Shown here: in pieces, positions 39,403 to 47,891 of the stretch
Layout of the letters: the number at the start of each line of letters is the position of its first letter
How positions within the stretch are numbered: position 1 is the first letter of the stretch
Source of the DNA: a virus
IMG/VR virus record: IMGVR_UViG_3300020207_000018
Coordinates: 1 to 64,000 of that record
Strand: one strand, 5' to 3'
DNA length: 64,000 nt
Position numbers and translations under genes: made by a program
The notes under the pieces: model-generated
What the model was told of the DNA's origin: nothing
Seen by the model: only the letters and a program-made list of their open reading frames with translations
Database searches by the model: none

Positions 39403-41007
39403 TCAAGAGACTTTATTCGCTCTCGCATACGCTCTTTCATATACGTCTAACATATTTATATCACTGGTATCCATGTCTTTTATCCATGGGCCACCACGTG
39501 TCCAGTGAATTGCTAAAGCATGTGGTTTGTCTAAATGTGTTTCATATCCTTCAGTTATAATATGTCTAGGTGGTATTCTACTGATCTTGTCTGTCCATTC
39601 AAATTGATGTAAATACTTTCCTGACTCTGTATTCACTACTTCTGGTGTTAACTTCTTACAGTCTTCGTGTGCATTATTGAATACCATAAGACTAGACCAC
39701 AATTTCTTAGGATAAGAAACATTCTTTTCGCCATCAAATTTAGTATCACTATGATTTTCGAAATCGTATTGTACACAAGCAATAGCATCTTTTGGGTCTA
39801 AGAAATAGAATAGTGGTAGTATAGACTTACTAAACAATATGTCATCATCTAAGAAGATACTGAAACCTTCATAATTTTCTAGGTAAGGTATTAAGAATCT
39901 ACTATATGTAAACTCTGTTGATTGATTAGCATACTCTCTAGTGTATTCAGGTATCTTTGATACATCTAGTATCTTAATATTAGGTTGCCAGTCTTTTATA
40001 AATTCATACATGTCACCTTTACCAAAACCATATTCAATTCCTTTTTGAAGCAACTTAACATTTGTTTCAGCAAGATCACCATGACGACTATCGTAACCCA
40101 CATAGATTGATATAGGTTTGCCTTTTGCCATTTTCATAATGTTTTTATTGAAGTCTGTAACTGTACTTCTAAAACCGATATCAGCAAAAGCACTATGCAT
40201 TTCTATAAAACCCTCTGTATATGTAAATGAAAGATGTGTTGGTTTATCTTTCTTTTCAACAAAGGCTTTCCATAATTCAATTACTTGTTCAGCTGATAGA
40301 ACTTCTGAATCAAATAAATCAAACTTATCCCATACAAACATTTCCATATCTGGATCATCTATCATTTCAAATACTGCTGATCTTACAGAACCTGGATGTA
40401 TTCTAAGAGTGTATCGTTCTTCTTCTGAAGAAGGTTTGTTCACTACACCTTGGATTGGATTCCAAAGGCCTTCATGTTTGATACTATCAATTAACCAGTG
40501 TGCTTTAGCACTGTGATAATAAGTTGAATTATTGATTTCTAATTGTCTTTCAGTTGGGCCTTCTGCACCAAAAACATATTTTGTATAGTCTGTTATCTTT
40601 TGATATTCATCATTTCGGTTTTTGAAATCAAAGCCAGAATGACCAGGTATTGGTGTTTCAGGTTTTTCAGTATAACCGTACTGCAAATAATATTGATAGA
40701 CATATGCTTGATGTTGTAATTGATTAAACGGTTGTAATTTTGTTGTATCAGAATAATCGTATAATCTTTCGTCTATCAATTTAGAAGCTTCTTTCCATTT
40801 AACATGCTTTAGTTTTGGTAATTTATTCTTCATCAACCAATCTAAAGACTTATATGCTTCAGTTTCCTTGTAGTCTTTGGATAGTTCGATACTACCAATA
40901 TGACAATGATCCATGAAAATGACTTCATCGCCACTATCTGGCCCAAATGGTGATCTTCTATTTTGAAATGCTTCTTGTACGGCTTCTAAGGTTTCTAATT
41001 TTCTCAT
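39403..41007 (-). CDS. Two-domain protein with C-terminal GT8-like glycosyltransferase
   Basis: The product is 534 aa. Residues about 300-530 form a glycosyltransferase of the GT8/GT-A kind: ISIYVGYDSRHGDLAETNVK, STEFTYSRFLIPYLENYEGF, the metal-binding FLDDDILF, and HALAIHWTRGGPW near the end. The N-terminal ~290 residues are not a known transferase part; a segment with YHSAKAHWLIDSIKHEGLWN and LRIHPGSVRSAVF resembles a ParB/sulfiredoxin-like fold (weak). It is the only gene between the oxygenase unit and the Pro/Tyr-rich repeat proteins and has its own late-promoter variant. Confidence 0.78.
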   Translation of the reverse strand: MRKLETLEAVQEAFQNRRSPFGPDSGDEVIFMDHCHIGSIELSKDYKETEAYKSLDWLMKNKLPKLKHVKWKEASKLIDERLYDYSDTTKLQPFNQLQHQAYVYQYYLQYGYTEKPETPIPGHSGFDFKNRNDEYQKITDYTKYVFGAEGPTERQLEINNSTYYHSAKAHWLIDSIKHEGLWNPIQGVVNKPSSEEERYTLRIHPGSVRSAVFEMIDDPDMEMFVWDKFDLFDSEVLSAEQVIELWKAFVEKKDKPTHLSFTYTEGFIEMHSAFADIGFRSTVTDFNKNIMKMAKGKPISIYVGYDSRHGDLAETNVKLLQKGIEYGFGKGDMYEFIKDWQPNIKILDVSKIPEYTREYANQSTEFTYSRFLIPYLENYEGFSIFLDDDILFSKSILPLFYFLDPKDAIACVQYDFENHSDTKFDGEKNVSYPKKLWSSLMVFNNAHEDCKKLTPEVVNTESGKYLHQFEWTDKISRIPPRHIITEGYETHLDKPHALAIHWTRGGPWIKDMDTSDINMLDVYERAYARANKVS

Positions 41008-41033
41008 AATATAAAATATAGTTTATTTAACTA

Positions 41034-41041
41034 TATTTATG
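41034..41041 (-). promoter_or_regulatory. Late promoter variant CATAAATA before the GT8-like gene
   Basis: One mismatch to TATAAATA, 27 bases before the ATG at 41007. The leader is A+T-rich and lacks a clear ribosome site. It overlaps the end of the repeat-protein gene. Confidence 0.5.
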
Positions 41042-42167
41042 ACGTAATTGGAGATGCTGGCCACTGTTGTGACAATACACCGTCCCAACGATTCACTGGT
41101 GTTCTACCTTGTGTAGCGTAAGTACTTGGTGATCTATGTTGATAGGTAAACGGAGTTCTACCTTGTCTAGAATATGTACTTGGTGATCTATGTTGATAGG
41201 TAAACGGAGTTTGACCTTGTCTTGCATATGTCACAGGTTGCCTATGTTGATATGTACTTGGCGATTGTGTTATTCTAGGATCTCTGTAAGTACTTGGTGA
41301 TCTGTGTTGATATGTGCTAGGTACACGATATGCTCTAGGATCTCTGTAAGTACTTGGTGATCTATGGTTATACGTGCTAGGTACTCTATAACTTCTTGGA
41401 TCACGATATGTAGATGGTGATCTGTGTTGATATGTGCTAGGTACACGATATGATCTTGGGTCTTGATATGTAGACGGCGATCTATGTTGATATGTGCTAG
41501 GTACACGATATGATCTAGGATCACGGTATGTAAATGGCGATCTATGGTTATATGTAAACGGTGACCTATGTTGATACGTAAACGGTGATCTATGTTGATA
41601 AGTCGAAGGTTGTCTAGCGCCTCTAATATTAGGTTCTTGTGCTGATACAGGGTGTCTGTAACCTGCTGGTTGTTGTGCTGATCTAATATTAGGTTCTTGT
41701 GCTGATACAGGGTGTCTATAACCTGCTGGTTGTCTAGCATTACCAATTACTGGTTGTTGTGCTGATACAGGTGCTCTATATGCTGCTGGTTGTCTAGCAT
41801 TTCTAATATTAGGTTCTTGTGCTGATCTGATATTAGGTTCTTGACCGCTTCTAATATTAGGTTCTTGTGCTGATCTAATATTAGGTTGTTGACCATTCGC
41901 AATATAAGGCGACTGGAAAGTAAACGGTTGCCTTGCGTTATTAGGTTGTTGAGCATTTGCAATATAAGGCGACTGGAAAGTAAACGGTTGCCTTGCGTTA
42001 TTAGGTTGTCTAGCATTTGCAATATAAGGTGACTGATATGTAAATGGATTCTGGAATGTAAATGGATTCTGGAATGTAAATGGATTCTGGAAAGTAAAAG
42101 GTGTCTGCACAGGAACAGAAGCCTGTGTAATACCTTGAGCATTTGCTGGATAAAAACCTGTTGCCAT
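41037..42167 (-). CDS. Pro/Tyr-rich repeat protein A (376 aa)
   Basis: After a short start (MATGFYPANAQGITQASV) the whole protein is repeats. Three types follow in order: SPYIANAQQPNNARQPFTFQ, QEPNIRSA and QPAGYRHPVSAQ types, then YQHRSPSTYRDPRSYRVPST types. Prolines are mostly 6, 6 and 8 residues apart, giving a 20-residue (60-base) period. There is no globular tip domain; the end is GVLSQQWPASPITS. It starts 12 bases after repeat protein B and is probably a fibre or adhesin component; no family is recognised. Confidence 0.8.
   Translation of the reverse strand: MATGFYPANAQGITQASVPVQTPFTFQNPFTFQNPFTFQNPFTYQSPYIANARQPNNARQPFTFQSPYIANAQQPNNARQPFTFQSPYIANGQQPNIRSAQEPNIRSGQEPNIRSAQEPNIRNARQPAAYRAPVSAQQPVIGNARQPAGYRHPVSAQEPNIRSAQQPAGYRHPVSAQEPNIRGARQPSTYQHRSPFTYQHRSPFTYNHRSPFTYRDPRSYRVPSTYQHRSPSTYQDPRSYRVPSTYQHRSPSTYRDPRSYRVPSTYNHRSPSTYRDPRAYRVPSTYQHRSPSTYRDPRITQSPSTYQHRQPVTYARQGQTPFTYQHRSPSTYSRQGRTPFTYQHRSPSTYATQGRTPVNRWDGVLSQQWPASPITS
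41280..42110 (-). repeat. 60-base tandem repeats in repeat protein A
   Basis: Several blocks repeat with a 60-base period, for example 41281-41520 (Tyr/Arg type), 41641-41760 (QPAGYRHP type) and 41881-42030 (SPYIANAQ type, nearly identical copies). They are coding repeats, not a CRISPR array: there are no spacers. Confidence 0.85.
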
Positions 42168-42178
42168 TTTACTTTAGA

Positions 42179-43954
42179 TTACTTAGGTGATGGTTTAAAG
42201 AAGAAGAAGTTGTGAGCTAATACACCATTTGCAAAGAAATTGTGATTGTCGCCAACGTTCTTCAAGTTATACACCTGTTGTGAATCTTTCTCCTCTATTT
42301 TAATTATTTCTAGTCCTATTTCTGTACCTAGTACAGCATCTGTCATGGTCATCAAATGATCACCGACTGCGATTTCTGAATTTACAAATTCATCTCCACC
42401 TTCTTCTTTGTGGAATTCTTTAAATTTCTCTAAGTTGATAACACCCCATTCACCATTCATTGTTCTAAATGGATGTTCTGAAGTTGTTTCAAGTATTCTA
42501 CCGTCTGATAAATGTATCTCATGTATTGATACTTCTCTTGGTTGCATCAACTCTTCGACTACACCGATCTCTAATTTATTTGTCTCTTCGTTCCAAGTCA
42601 TTACGTCTTGACCAACTTCTACTGTTTCAATTGGTACATGACTGCCATCGCCCAACCATATCATTGTGCCGGCAACAAAACATCCTTTGCCACCTCCAGG
42701 AATGTTACCAGGTATTGGACCAAACGGTTGATAGAAGTACACTGCTGGGAAGATAAATGGATATCTTGCTGTTTGTTGTGTAGTACTTGGTTGCCTTGCG
42801 TTATTTGGTTGCCTTGCGTTGTTTGGTTGCCTTGCGTTATTAGGTTGTCTAGCAGCAACTGGTTGTCTTGCCTGATACGTAAACGGCGCACGGAATGTAA
42901 ATGGAGTCCTTGCGTTATTAGGTTGTCTTGCCTGATACGTAAACGGCGCACGGAATGTAAATGGAGTCCTTGCGTTATTAGGTTGTCTTGCCTGATACGT
43001 AAACGGCGATCTATGGTTATACGTAAACGGTGATCTGTGGTTATATGTAAACGGTGATCTGTGGTTATACGTATACGGTGATCTATGTTGATACGTAAAT
43101 GGCACCCTATATGATCTTGGATCACGGTATGTAAATGGTGATCTGTACGCATACGTAAACGGTATCTGATATGATCTTGGATCACGGTATGTAAATGGTG
43201 ATCTATGTTGATACGTAAATGGCACCCTATATGATCTTGGGTCTCTATATGTAAATGGTGACCTATGTTGATACGTAAACGGTGTTTGTGCGTTTCTGAT
43301 ATTTGGTTCTTGTGCAGACCTAATATTTGGTTCTTGACCGCTTCTAATATTAGGCTCTTGAGCAGCAACTGGATGTTGATAAGATGCTGGTGTTTGTCTA
43401 TTTCTTATAAACGGAGTCTGAGCACTTACAGGGTGATTATACCCAGCTGGTGTTTGTGCGTTTCTGATAAACGGATTCTGTGCATTAACAGGATGTTGAT
43501 AAGAAGCAGGTTGTTGTGCGTTTCTGATAAACGGATTCTGTGCATTTACTGGATGTCTATAGAATGCTGGTGTTTGTCTATTTCTTATAAACGGATTCTG
43601 TGCATTAACAGGATGTCTATATGATACAGAGTTTTGTGCATTCGCAATATAAGGCGATTGAGCATTCGCAATATAAGGATACGGCTGTTGTGCATCTCTT
43701 ATAAATGGATTCTGTCTATTAGCAATATAAGGATACGGCTGTTGTGCATCTCTTATAAATGGATTCTGTCTATTAGCAATATAAGGATATGGCTGTTGTG
43801 TAGGTTGTTGACCTGATGCGTTATTCCACCCACTAGGAGTTTTAATGTAAATTTGATCTACATCTTTCCAAGTGTTTGAAGCAGTTTTAACCCATGCACC
43901 TTGGGTTGAATTCCAACCTGAGGGGGTTTTTACTTTCTGTGAGCCTGTCGCCAT
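42179..43954 (-). CDS. Pro/Tyr-rich repeat protein B with C-terminal Hint domain (591 aa)
   Basis: The N-terminus has two copies of a short motif, KTPSGWNSTQGAW and KTPSGWNNASG. Residues about 55-400 are 18- and 20-residue Pro repeats (QQPYPYIAN, NPFIRNAQ, QPASYQHPVN, SPFTYRDPRSYRVP). After a PFGPIPGNIPGGGKG linker comes a Hint domain (residues 425-582): Cys425 in CFVAGTMIWLGDG, T-x-x-H in ETTSEHPF, and the ending NFFANGVLAHN (His581, Asn582). Only nine residues follow (FFFFKPSPK), and the +1 residue is Phe, so self-cleavage is more likely than splicing. It is probably a virion or surface protein. Confidence 0.85.
   Translation of the reverse strand: MATGSQKVKTPSGWNSTQGAWVKTASNTWKDVDQIYIKTPSGWNNASGQQPTQQPYPYIANRQNPFIRDAQQPYPYIANRQNPFIRDAQQPYPYIANAQSPYIANAQNSVSYRHPVNAQNPFIRNRQTPAFYRHPVNAQNPFIRNAQQPASYQHPVNAQNPFIRNAQTPAGYNHPVSAQTPFIRNRQTPASYQHPVAAQEPNIRSGQEPNIRSAQEPNIRNAQTPFTYQHRSPFTYRDPRSYRVPFTYQHRSPFTYRDPRSYQIPFTYAYRSPFTYRDPRSYRVPFTYQHRSPYTYNHRSPFTYNHRSPFTYNHRSPFTYQARQPNNARTPFTFRAPFTYQARQPNNARTPFTFRAPFTYQARQPVAARQPNNARQPNNARQPNNARQPSTTQQTARYPFIFPAVYFYQPFGPIPGNIPGGGKGCFVAGTMIWLGDGSHVPIETVEVGQDVMTWNEETNKLEIGVVEELMQPREVSIHEIHLSDGRILETTSEHPFRTMNGEWGVINLEKFKEFHKEEGGDEFVNSEIAVGDHLMTMTDAVLGTEIGLEIIKIEEKDSQQVYNLKNVGDNHNFFANGVLAHNFFFFKPSPK
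42776..43800 (-). repeat. Coding tandem repeats in repeat protein B (60- and 54-base units)
   Basis: 42861-43008 holds two and a half perfect copies of a 60-base unit (TPFTFRAPFTYQARQPNNAR). 43081-43260 repeats a 60-base Tyr/Arg unit with few changes. 43681-43794 repeats a 54-base unit (QNPFIRDAQQPYPYIANR). The identical DNA copies suggest recent duplication. Confidence 0.88.
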
Positions 43955-43977
43955 TTAATCCTTTCTCGCTTTTTATC

Positions 43978-43985
43978 TATTTATC
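43978..43985 (-). promoter_or_regulatory. Late promoter variant GATAAATA of repeat protein B
   Basis: One mismatch to TATAAATA, 24 bases before the ATG at 43954, with an AAAGGA ribosome site in the leader. It probably serves both repeat proteins B and A. Confidence 0.55.
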
Positions 43986-43987
43986 AA

Positions 43988-46285
43988 TTATGAATAAAGA
44001 ATCCATAGATCACCAACTGCTCCGTCACCTGAAGTAGGTGCAGAAGTTGATTGATATATGTTTCTCGCAACACCACCACTATTTGAAGCGTATGATGTTG
44101 AAATTTGTGATGCTCTAAAGTTTGCGTCTGTTAATGTTAACGAACCTGTAGAAGCACCAGTTGCAGTTGTTGTAGCAACTACAAACTCATCAGCACTTTC
44201 GTCCCAACCCATAAATGCGTTGTCGCCAGTTGAACCTCTTTCTAACACAAGACCAAGGTCATTTGAGTTAGCACCTGTGTTACCAGACCCTAATTCAATC
44301 AATGCATCACTGATTGTTGTATTTGTAGAATCTACAGTTGATGTAGTACCATTAACTGTTAGGTTACCAGATAATGTTAAGTTACCAAATTGTACGTTAC
44401 TTGTTGTAGCAACTGCCTGACCAATACTTATTTCACCTGAACTAATTGAGACACCAGTTCCTGCACTAATATGACTTCTAACTTCTGAAGCGCTTGGGCC
44501 AGTATATGTGATTACACCAGTAGATGAATTGTATGCTAAACTTCCATCACCACCTGAATCAGTAACAGAGATTGAACCTCTTGCATCTGAATCAGCATAT
44601 TGTGTAATTGTTGTTGCAAGTGTTAAGGTACCATTTACATCATCGTATGTTGATGTGATGCCTGTACCTGCTGTTACTAAAGCATTTACTCTGTCATCAA
44701 CTCTTTCCTCTGTGAAGTATAAGTTTGATGAACCTTCTGTTAACGAATCTGTATCTGGTAATAATGCATTAACTCTAGCATCTGCTCTAGCGTTTGTAAA
44801 GTAAAGGTTTGAACCTTCTGAAATATGAGCAGTTGTTGAAGGTATTGTAATAGCACCTGTACTTGAATCATATGCACCTGCACCAGAGTTTGTACTTAGA
44901 GATGCTCTTGCTCTAGCATCTGTATAGAATAAGTTTGTTGAACCTTCTGTAATGTCATCTGAATCACCACTTAGTTCACTTAATGCATCTGCTGTATCTA
45001 CTTGTGCATCAACATAAGTTTTGACTGCTAACTGAGAAGGTACTAAAGTATCTGAAGCACTACCAAAATTAACATCTGTATCGATTGCATTTTGAACTCT
45101 AGCGTCTGCTCTTGCATTTGTAAAGTATAAGTTTGTAGAGCCTTCTGTTATTTCATCTGTATTGTCTTTACTTGCGACTTGTGAATCTACATATGCTTTA
45201 ACTGATTGTTGAGAAGGTATTCTTGTTTCACTATTAGACACCATATTATCTTCATCGATAAGAGCTGCTGTGATTCTAGCATCTGCTCTAGCGTCAGTGA
45301 AATATAAGTTTGAACCTTCTGCTAAATCACCAGTGTCATGGTTAGCAATACTAGTAACTGTACCAGTTACGTTACCAGTTAAGTTTCCTTCGAATGTTCC
45401 TGCAACAAAAGTTTCTGAACCGACTGTCCATTTATCGTTGGTCTCATCCCATAAGAATGTTTTTGCAGTTGAACTACCTCTAGTTACACTCAAACCAGCA
45501 TCTTCTGTTGGTGAACCTGAAGTAAAGTTACTGTTTAATGCGATTGTGTTGTCTGCAAGGTTAATTGTCTCTGAGTTTACAGTTGTTGTTGTACCTGAAA
45601 CTGTTAGTGAACCTGAGATTGTAACATCATCGTTAAGTGAAATAACACCATTTCCGTTACCACTCAATACTAAGTTAGTATCAGCTGATCTGGACACGAT
45701 TTGATCAACTGCAATATTGTTACTAAATGTGATGTTGTTTCCTGCACTGTTGGTAATATTGTTACCGTCTTCGATTTGAACTGGACCTTTAAGTGCAATA
45801 ACACCTGATCCTGTTGCATCTAACTCTAAATCACCAGAACCACTTGTCTGTATAGACATGTTTTGGTTAGAGTCAGCACTAAAGACGATTGTACCTGAGT
45901 CATCTGAAATAACCTGTTGTCCGTTAACATATAAAGAACCAGGTCCAACGTATACGTCTTTCCATGTTCTACTTGATGAACCTAAGTCGTATGTGTTATC
46001 TGCGCTTGGTATGATGTTACCTGCAAATGTACCACCACCTAAGTATGATAATACATCTGAGTCGCCGTATTGGGCTGCACCTGCGATTGTTAGTGTGTTA
46101 GCAGCATCATCGTATGTTAATGTGATGCCTGTACCTGCTGTTAAAAGTTGAGCGACTCTATCGTCTACTGACTCATCTAATGCTGATGCTGAAATTGAAC
46201 CAACGTATGATCCAGAAGAGCTAATAACCTCTGTTCCACCGATTGACAGGCCGTTTTTAATATTAAAATTCTTTTCCCCTGCCAT
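43988..46285 (-). CDS. Tail fibre protein with EGSNLYFT repeats (765 aa)
   Basis: The product starts MAGEKNFNIKNGLSIGGTEV. It contains ADNTYDLGSSSRTWKDVYVG, the standard phage fibre motif, two [20 protein letters not shown]-type segments, and about five copies of E-G-S-x-N-L-Y-F-T-x-A-R-A-D-A-R. The C-terminus is short, ending GAVGDLWILYS. These features are common in tail fibres of marine T4-like phages and form beta-rich shafts. Its ATG overlaps the stop of the 86-aa gene. Confidence 0.85.
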   Translation of the reverse strand: MAGEKNFNIKNGLSIGGTEVISSSGSYVGSISASALDESVDDRVAQLLTAGTGITLTYDDAANTLTIAGAAQYGDSDVLSYLGGGTFAGNIIPSADNTYDLGSSSRTWKDVYVGPGSLYVNGQQVISDDSGTIVFSADSNQNMSIQTSGSGDLELDATGSGVIALKGPVQIEDGNNITNSAGNNITFSNNIAVDQIVSRSADTNLVLSGNGNGVISLNDDVTISGSLTVSGTTTTVNSETINLADNTIALNSNFTSGSPTEDAGLSVTRGSSTAKTFLWDETNDKWTVGSETFVAGTFEGNLTGNVTGTVTSIANHDTGDLAEGSNLYFTDARADARITAALIDEDNMVSNSETRIPSQQSVKAYVDSQVASKDNTDEITEGSTNLYFTNARADARVQNAIDTDVNFGSASDTLVPSQLAVKTYVDAQVDTADALSELSGDSDDITEGSTNLFYTDARARASLSTNSGAGAYDSSTGAITIPSTTAHISEGSNLYFTNARADARVNALLPDTDSLTEGSSNLYFTEERVDDRVNALVTAGTGITSTYDDVNGTLTLATTITQYADSDARGSISVTDSGGDGSLAYNSSTGVITYTGPSASEVRSHISAGTGVSISSGEISIGQAVATTSNVQFGNLTLSGNLTVNGTTSTVDSTNTTISDALIELGSGNTGANSNDLGLVLERGSTGDNAFMGWDESADEFVVATTTATGASTGSLTLTDANFRASQISTSYASNSGGVARNIYQSTSAPTSGDGAVGDLWILYS

Positions 46286-46545
46286 TAGATAGTACCTCCG
46301 TCAACTTGCGGTAATGAAAACTCACCCGTTGATGAGTTATAAGATAAATTCGTTTCTCCAGATGCTAATGAAATAGCACCTCTTGCTTTTGCGTTAGTAA
46401 AATATTGATTCGTTGCACCTTCTGTGATGTCATCTGAGTCTAGTGCGGATACTGATCCAGCGGTAATTTTACCAGCACTAGTTATGACCTCTGTAGAACC
46501 GATGTTTAATCCGTATTCTATAACAAAATTATTTTGTGTTGCCAT
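46285..46545 (-). CDS. Mini tail-fibre-like protein (86 aa)
   Basis: The product looks like the first part of the next gene's protein: MATQNNFVIEYGLNIGSTEV matches MAGEKNFNIKNGLSIGGTEV, and one EGATNQYFTNAKARGAI repeat follows. It ends in VDGGTI, a motif shared with two other fibre-type proteins. It may be a fibre adaptor, or a fibre gene shortened by recombination; the intact frame and TAATG junction favour a real gene. Confidence 0.75.
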   Translation of the reverse strand: MATQNNFVIEYGLNIGSTEVITSAGKITAGSVSALDSDDITEGATNQYFTNAKARGAISLASGETNLSYNSSTGEFSLPQVDGGTI

Positions 46546-46633
46546 GGTTAGTGTGTCCTAATTGAGTGTATACAGTATTATTTAGTAGAGATTACTCTTC
46601 AAAAAGGTGGTTTAAACAAAATTTAAACAAAAA

Positions 46634-47374
46634 TCATACTTTAATTAATTGACGTGACCATTTGAATACAGTCGAGTTTGCAGAAGCAGGTGTAATCTTT
46701 AAAACTACATTACCACTTTCAACTGCAACTGATACTGAATACAACGAACTATTTGTAACTATCTCAGCGTATTGTGTAAAGTAAGCAGTTGAACCGTCAT
46801 GAATTACAACAACTTCAGATGTGTGATAGTTTGTACCCTCTGTTGCTTGTAAAATATACTTAGCACTTCGATAATTTGATAAAGAAAACGAATCTAAGTC
46901 TGTTTCCGATGTTGTAGTGGTTGTTGTACCTGTATTACTATCAACAACCAAACTATCGATTGTTAATGTGTCTGAAGCAGTGATAGTAGTGCATGTTAAA
47001 TCACCAACTTCTAAAGCTGCTTTAGCGTAACCTGTGCCTGAAGTGTTAACTGTTGTAGTAGGTTCTACTTCTAAACCGTCAAATAATTTCCATGTAGAAT
47101 CACTAGCATCTCTAAAAAGACCTGTGAACTCATTGCCGCTGTCTGATAAACCATCATCGTAGTTACCATATAACCCTATGTCAACTGTATCTGAACTCGT
47201 GTTTGAGTTCGCAAGTTCGATCATTGAGTCTATAACAGACGTGGTTGTACTGTTAACGGTAGTTTGTGTACCATTAACTGTTAAATTGCCTGTGATTGTC
47301 GCATCGCCATCGACCAACAGGTCTTGACCTGTTTCTAGTCCTATGTCTGCATAAAATTTTGATTTTGTTGCCAT
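46634..47374 (-). CDS. Tail fibre-like protein with shared C-terminal module (246 aa)
   Basis: The N-terminal part has [20 protein letters not shown] and IDSMIELANSNTSSDTVDIG, the usual fibre shaft motifs. The last ~85 residues (YRSAKYILQATEGTNYHTSE, then VVVIHDGSTAYFTQYAEI ... KITPASANSTVFKWSRQLI) form a module that recurs in the next two genes. A late-promoter variant is 29 bases upstream. A virion fibre or its head domain is likely. Confidence 0.8.
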   Translation of the reverse strand: MATKSKFYADIGLETGQDLLVDGDATITGNLTVNGTQTTVNSTTTSVIDSMIELANSNTSSDTVDIGLYGNYDDGLSDSGNEFTGLFRDASDSTWKLFDGLEVEPTTTVNTSGTGYAKAALEVGDLTCTTITASDTLTIDSLVVDSNTGTTTTTTSETDLDSFSLSNYRSAKYILQATEGTNYHTSEVVVIHDGSTAYFTQYAEIVTNSSLYSVSVAVESGNVVLKITPASANSTVFKWSRQLIKV

Positions 47375-47402
47375 AATAATCTCAAAAATATATTCTCAGT
47401 AC

Positions 47403-47410
47403 TATTTATG
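47403..47410 (-). promoter_or_regulatory. Late promoter variant CATAAATA
   Basis: One mismatch to the octamer, 29 bases before the ATG at 47374. It lies directly after the terminator at 47431-47450. Confidence 0.55.
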
Positions 47411-47430
47411 ACTTTTTGGAAGTAAAAGAA

Positions 47431-47450
47431 AGGGGATCATGTGATCCCCT
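47431..47450 (-). terminator. Rho-independent terminator
   Basis: AGGGGATCA/TGATCCCCT stem followed on the minus strand by a T-rich tail (TTCTTTT). It ends the message of the 136-aa gene just before the next late promoter. Confidence 0.75.
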
Positions 47451-47470
47451 CTCAAGAAAGTTGCTTAGTT

Positions 47471-47881
47471 CTAAGCGCCTACTAAAGTCCTGTGGAATTT
47501 AATAGTTGTACTGTTTGCTGAGGCAGGTGTAATTCTGAGTCTCAAGTCGGAACCATTAATGTCAGCATCGAATGATGCAACACTAGTGTTTTTCAATGTA
47601 CCGTATTGAGTCATGGTTACTGCGCTTCCGTCATGTACTAATACTATCTCAGTTGAATGATAGTTAGAACCTTCTGACATTGCAATAACATATCTAGCAG
47701 CTCTAAAGTCAGCATGGGCAAAAGTGTCCAAGTCGACTTGAGATGTAGATGTTGTTGTTAATGCTGTAGACGTTCTATGTTTAGTATCCAACTCTTTAGA
47801 AGTAGTGATGACATCATTAGATGAATCGTAAGACAATACTCTAATTAACTCAGCGACTTTAAATGCATTTGTTTTAGCCAT
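47471..47881 (-). CDS. Shared C-terminal module as a stand-alone protein (136 aa)
   Basis: The product consists of a ~50-residue N-terminus and the module FRAARYVIAMSEGSNYHSTE, IVLVHDGSAVTMTQYGTL, LRLRITPASANSTTIKFHRT. The same module ends the proteins at 46634 and 47892. The stand-alone form suggests an independently folding unit, perhaps a trimeric cap or binding domain. The function is inferred. Confidence 0.78.
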   Translation of the reverse strand: MAKTNAFKVAELIRVLSYDSSNDVITTSKELDTKHRTSTALTTTSTSQVDLDTFAHADFRAARYVIAMSEGSNYHSTEIVLVHDGSAVTMTQYGTLKNTSVASFDADINGSDLRLRITPASANSTTIKFHRTLVGA

Positions 47882-47891
47882 TGTCTACTCC

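Noticed and set aside
42179-42682. Splicing intein in repeat protein B
   Set aside because: Only nine residues follow the His-Asn end and the +1 residue is Phe, not Cys, Ser or Thr, so normal splicing is not expected; I call it a Hint self-cleavage domain.
41280-43800. Regular repeats that could look like a CRISPR array
   Set aside because: The repeats are in-frame coding units with no unique spacers; the period (60 or 54 bases) is whole codons and the products are intact proteins.
44058-46151. Plus-strand open frames over the tail fibre gene
   Set aside because: They mirror the Ser/Thr/Asp-rich fibre gene and have no ribosome sites or recognisable product.
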